Assembly (NCBI GenBank): GCA_014338405.1 | Contig: JTDE01000263.1 | Coordinates: 144,806 to 208,805 of the forward strand | Direction: 5' to 3' | DNA length: 64,000 nt | Source: Paragonimus skrjabini miyazakii | Taxonomy: Eukaryota; Platyhelminthes; Trematoda; Plagiorchiida; Troglotrematidae | Shown here: one piece after another, positions 55,401 through 61,400 of the stretch | Layout of the letters: every line of letters starts with the position of its first letter | Numbering within the stretch: the first letter of the stretch is position 1 | Notes under the pieces: model-generated | Seen by the model: only the letters and a program-made list of their open reading frames with translations | Told to the model about the DNA's origin: nothing | Databases searched by the model: none | Program-made: the position numbers and the translations under genes

Positions 55401-58400
55401 ACGCACATTAAATTAACAATACAACATACCGTTTGAAATAGACTAGTTTGACCACCGGACAGAACAAGCCCTTGTTCAAAGAGGCGGTTTCTACTCTGCA
55501 TACAAAGATCAACGTTTTGAGAAATATTTTTCAAATTGCGTTATGCACAGACTAGAATGTGTAATTTTGATCAAAAGTATGCAGTGAAGAGATGATGAAC
55601 CAAGAAAACGTGAGTAGTGGTAACTAGCCTGTTTCTGCGACTGCATATTTGCGTAATTTTGTTAACCTGAAATGTGAATGGCGATGACGATGTATCAGCC
55701 TGTCAACCAAATCACAGCTCCACAATGCGATCAGCCAACCTTGAACAGTTGTCGGCTTCATTAAATGGCTGCTGCTAGTAGAACTTTTCCAAAGACCATA
55801 TATTTTCGCCTATCAGTGACTCACATTAGGCGTAATCGTCTATTCACAATTTCTACATGCATTGCATGGTTTTGAGTATTCTTTTGGCACCACACAGGTC
55901 ATGGAAAATGGTTTGAGTTTCCTCCTCTATAATGTTTGGAATATATGGAATAACATGCGATAGCTTAACTCGACAACCACTATCTGATAGGATGAGTGTC
56001 TTTGATTGAATGTATCGGAAGGACAGTCAGCTGTTCACTTTGAGTCCTGAATAACAAGATAGCTACGTCAACAGCCGTAGTTGAAGGTGCTCGAAACTTG
56101 CAAGGGATTTTCTATGTGTGCCAATTTGCTGGTTGAGATTGTTATTTTCTGCTTAGTTCTCAAGTCAGATTTTTCCATTACGGTCCTAACCATTGGTACG
56201 CACGATGTTACAATTGGGATAAATATGTATGAGTATCAAACATAATCACATTACAGCCACACGTGCTGATTGATGTAACATGACTGGACTTGGTACCTGA
56301 CGAGCAGTATTTTGGAACTCAAGAATGGACTATAGAGCCAAATCGCTGTGACAGTTATCACTGATGAAGTTACACTGAATAGAGTACATTCACTAGTTCT
56401 TATATTCAGGACAACTTTTCTCTTATTAAAATTGAATAGAACAATCAAAAGAAGTAAGTAATGTGATGTTCTTCACAGAGTCATGTTGTATATTATGAAC
56501 ACGCACGGAAATTGTACCTTGAGATGGTAAATACGAAAATACCATTGAAGTTATGGTCGGTAAGCAGTGCAAGATGATGACGACGGATGTTGTTGCGTTG
56601 ACTCAAACTGGAACCAATGGAATATAATTTGGCGTTTGTCCTGAAGATAATCACATTTCGTAAAGTATCTCATATCTACAGTTCCCGACCCTTTCTCTTA
56701 ATTCAGGGGCGAGGCTGAACGTCCTGACTTACACTCCTCTGAAAGTAATCGTCATTGAAAGGCTTACACTGATTAGAATCTAATCGTACTGAATTTTACG
56801 CCGGTGATAATCCTCAGGGGATGGCAACCCGTCCAAGTTCAAGGGAAAGTACTGGAAAAAAACCAGTTACGGAGTTCGATGTTTCTAGTCTGGGTATTGG
56901 ATAAAACCCCCTGAAAGCGTGTTACCTCTTATACGGAAAAACAGTAACATCCTTATACATGTGGGTACATTTGTGGTTGATTCAATATAATGCGGTCTAC
57001 CGTCGTGCAATGTCAAGTAAGCATATGGAATGGATACAAAATTTGGAAGACCCCAGCAACACATTACCACATGGCAGTGTAACCAGTGTTAAAGATTTTA
57101 TCGCTACTATGATTAACTTCTTACATCGGTATAAGTGAAAGCTGACAATTCTGGCTTGCTTTCTCGGAGCTACTCACAGAAAGTGAAGACAATTAATTTT
57201 GCAGTGGTAACTTCATTTATACGTTTTCACATTCACTACTGGTATGTGATAAGTAGCTGCGCGTTTAAGGGAAACTATGGAATGCTACCCGAGCACAGCA
57301 ACTATGACACTACAGAAGAAATCAAGATGAACAAAACATTAGGTGTTGTGTTCATTTTAATCCAAAATACAAAACATCAACAGAAGTTCGTTTTATTCAG
57401 TTTACTTACCACGAATAAGTAAGGAGTTGTCTGCTTGCAAACGATGTCGATCTCCATATTGAATCGGTAGATTTCCAGTCGGTGTGACACGATACCATTT
57501 GACGGTTGGTGTAGGATGTCCTTGCACTGGACAAGCTAGAAGTGTTTCCATAGAGAACTCCGCAGACACTTTTGAGGTTGCCAAGTCCATTCTTATTTTG
57601 GGAGGAACTGAAACATCACAATTCGAAAACAGCCGTCATGACGTTAAAGAGAATATGTGCTTTACATATACTGCTTATAATACACATTATACCGCGTATG
57701 TCTATTAAAGTGTAGATATATGTGCTTTAGAGGAGGTTATGCAAAAGACTATCCGACCCTTTTCTGTAAAGCCATTTGAAAAAGATGTTATTTTATAGTG
57801 GACAATAGACTGTTTCGGTTGAAACCAAGAGGCTCTGCAAACACTCCTATATAGCTTTCCAAAGGCCGCAATGAACTTACATGAGTTAAGTAGTCAACAC
57901 ACCATTGAGTCCATTTTTAAGCTTACAATTCCGAAAGAAATTGAGGACAATGTTCAGTTTGTTTGAAATTAAACGCCACCCAAGCCTGATCGCAGCCTTC
58001 ACATTCAGATAAACCACTGGGCTAGCTCACTTCGAAAGGAACCACTAGACTCGAGTTTCAATCTTAGTGGAGCTCATCAATGTTGCATGTCCTAGTCCGA
58101 GTCAGAAGTTCCACTCCGACTCTTATGCTTGTGAGACCAGCTTGTTAACCACAACGTCAGCAACTTCATAATGGACACGACCGAATGATTACATCCAAAC
58201 GCTCAACCACAACCTTGCTTGAATAGTATTCAGCTTGCCCGATCATTTCAAACACTTAGTCGCATTAGCTTTTGACTAATGCTCAAATTGCCTGATCGTC
58301 TCGAAAAGAGAAGCAGTAACTGTCCCTATAGCTTTGATTAATGACCTCACGACTGCGAATCTTTTCCATGTTGAAATCATAGAAACTGCCAACTTAAAAG

Positions 58401-61400
58401 TCCATGGGAATTTATATAACCGGTAAATGTGTCATTCACCAGTGGCCAAAATGTGTCTGGTAATTGACGAATCACATAAGTTTGCTTATACCTGGGTAAT
58501 CGCATTTTGAACCCCTTTTAACAATGATTCCTTTTTCTTAATGTTTGCACATTTCACAGACAGATCATAAGTAGCTGTCACCGCAATTCAACTCGAAATT
58601 TAGAAAGTAAAACTGTTTTTGAAATTAACACATTATTCCGGAATACAGAACACTACCGAGTTGAATCCGAAAATCAGGCCCACTGTATGGCAACTACACC
58701 CTATTGATTTGACCTGTTTGACTGAAACATTTCCACTCGAAGCTGCTCGGGCAAACTTTACCTGTGTTACGATTTGTTTCAGAAGTTTTGAATTCATAAC
58801 TCCATAGAACATTTGATTACAATCTTCGTATTCAGATAGACTTCCAGAGGGAAGCACTAGACCCGGGTTTAATGCCTGTTAAAATTTGTCAATAATGTTG
58901 ATTCTTGCCACATTGGGGATGTGTACTCAAGTCATGTTTTCATGAGACAACCGTAATGAACACTGCACCAGTGACTGTACTATGGGCAATTCCGAATTAT
59001 CATATACGAATTCTCAGATATATTTGCTTGCAAACACTGCTAAGGTTCTCCAATCGCCAATGAAAGGGATGCAGTAACTAGCCTTTTGACTCAAGTCGAA
59101 GACCGCGAGATAAAAATCTTTATTTAATTTGAAATAATAAAAATCGATAAATTGTCTTCTTCCCAGGTGCTCACGTAATCTATGCGTTACTCATAAACAA
59201 ATGCAACTGATGGTTTGTATGTGATAGTTCGGTTGTGTTTAGTATGAAGTCTTTGATGCTATTATCAACACAATTGCTTCACAAAACCGCGACCGAAGTT
59301 AAGTATCCGGTCATGACAGGAATATGCACTAGCGGTAAGCTTTAGTGAGGAAGAAACGGTGACCAAGTTATTTTGTGATACAGGCTGGTATAAAGTCTGT
59401 AGGAATGCGAAAACTACACTCAGATGTGGGTTATACTCAACTTATGTGAATTAAGGACGCATACTCCTATCAGTAGGAAACTGAACTAAACGGAACACAT
59501 ATATAAACAGTGTTTGTAGGATGGAAACGGAAACTTTACATTGTGTGAGGACCTAATCCAACGAACCTCTTAACCGAATCAAGCTAACCGAACTTGTTCG
59601 CCGTCCCACTTAAATTGTTGGTTTTTGCCGCACAGCGTAACGATGAAGACTGGCAGCAATGAATCAAAAACCGTTCTTCTAATGACTGTTTGGCTATTTT
59701 TAACACTTACGTGCGGCTGTTGCTCAGTGTGAAGAATTAGTCCAGAGAGTTTAATCCAACAGCAGTTTCCAAGTTTGTGGGTTAGTTTTCTTTCTAAATC
59801 GATTAAATATTCTTAGTACACTAATCTACAATGCGTTTTACGGTCCAAAGTCAAATGGCATATGTTGTGACAATATCGTAGGTTTGTCTGCAACTGTTAT
59901 TTTGACACCGGCACCACTCAATCGAAAGCCACAGTGTTCGTCGACTCATCTCCGATTGGAGGTTTGTCGACATCAGTCTTTCGCGTAGGTAATAGTTAAT
60001 CTCTCCATTCTATGATCAACTGTACTACTGTGGCTTACTTAGCTTTGCCTGATATACAGAGTTATGGGGCACATCACACAAACCTTTGAGATATGCTTAA
60101 TTGATATCGGTAGGGTAGAAAGTTAAATCGGGACACACGAAACTTGTGGCTGATCTTTAATTGAAAAAAATATAGACCACGTTCATTTATCATTAGTTGT
60201 CCCAATTTTATTCGATTGGCTTAAAACCCTAACTTAAGCAGCAGAATATCTCTTGACGTTAAGTATACGGTAGATTTGATACTATCTGATTGCTTAAGCG
60301 ACATGTCACATATCTGAGTCCGAACCCGGATGGTTCGAATTGAAGGCATTAAATAGTATAAGTCGAACCCAGCCGACTCGATTTAGGCGCATATCACGAA
60401 CGATTTGGCACATGATGAATGGATATCACGAACACGTTCGTTACTTTTTATACGACATACTATCGTGCGTTATACATACTAACTTGTGGAAAAACCATAA
60501 GTTGCTTTGATCTGTTTAAAAATAACACAAACAATAGCTTATTACTCACAGCCGACATCAAGTAGCAAGGACTCGCGAGCTGTGCCGGCCAAATTTTCTG
60601 CCAAACACGTCCACTCTCCCTTCATCCTTTGTTCAACCTCCGGTAATTCTAGTTTGCCACGTTCATCGTCAATACGGATTTTGGAGTTGGCCGTCACCTG
60701 CAGAGGGTTCGTCACATATAGAAAGAGTATGTAAACCGTAGGAAACTAATATTTGTTCAGAGTTCACTGTCTCGTATTCAAACAAATATCCTTAAAAATC
60801 TTCAGTGTATAAGCTGAACTGCTGGATCGAAAAAGTGCTGTATTAAAACCGTTATTTATGGTAGTGTTATACAACTCAAAATTGTCACTCACATTAGTTG
60901 TGGTGGGTTTAATGAACAATGTTCAAACGGTATTATGGTTTGGATGAACTTCGACATGACAAAAGTTGTCTGTTCGAATTTGAAATATAACTAGTTTTGC
61001 CAACATATATTTGCTGTTGCCCTGCTGACGGTAATACGGCGGGGATTAAGAGAATCCACAGACTCGGTGAAACAGAAATGCATGTTTGTCCACTTTTGTT
61101 TTGAAGAGTTACCTGAGAAAGAGGAATTCTAAGTACAATGACTTCAGTAGAACGAATCAGGAACACCAGCAATTGTGAAAACGAGAATGTGAAAAGCATG
61201 TTAGAGAAGGATTACAGTTTACTTTGATTAGAGCTTATGAGACCATCTGCAGCCTAGCAGCTAAAAACGAGCCCAATTCAACACACAGAATGAAAGCGGT
61301 TACCCAGAGATAATTTTAGAAAGATCGACCACTTTACTTTGAGAATTCTGATAGCAGAAGTTAATTTTATTCAAAAAGGCCTCGGAAGATATTCGTTGTC

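Noticed and set aside
55073..55411. 112-codon plus-strand frame, Leu/Ile-rich
   Set aside because: No recognisable domain or neighbour; composition fits AT-rich chance sequence.
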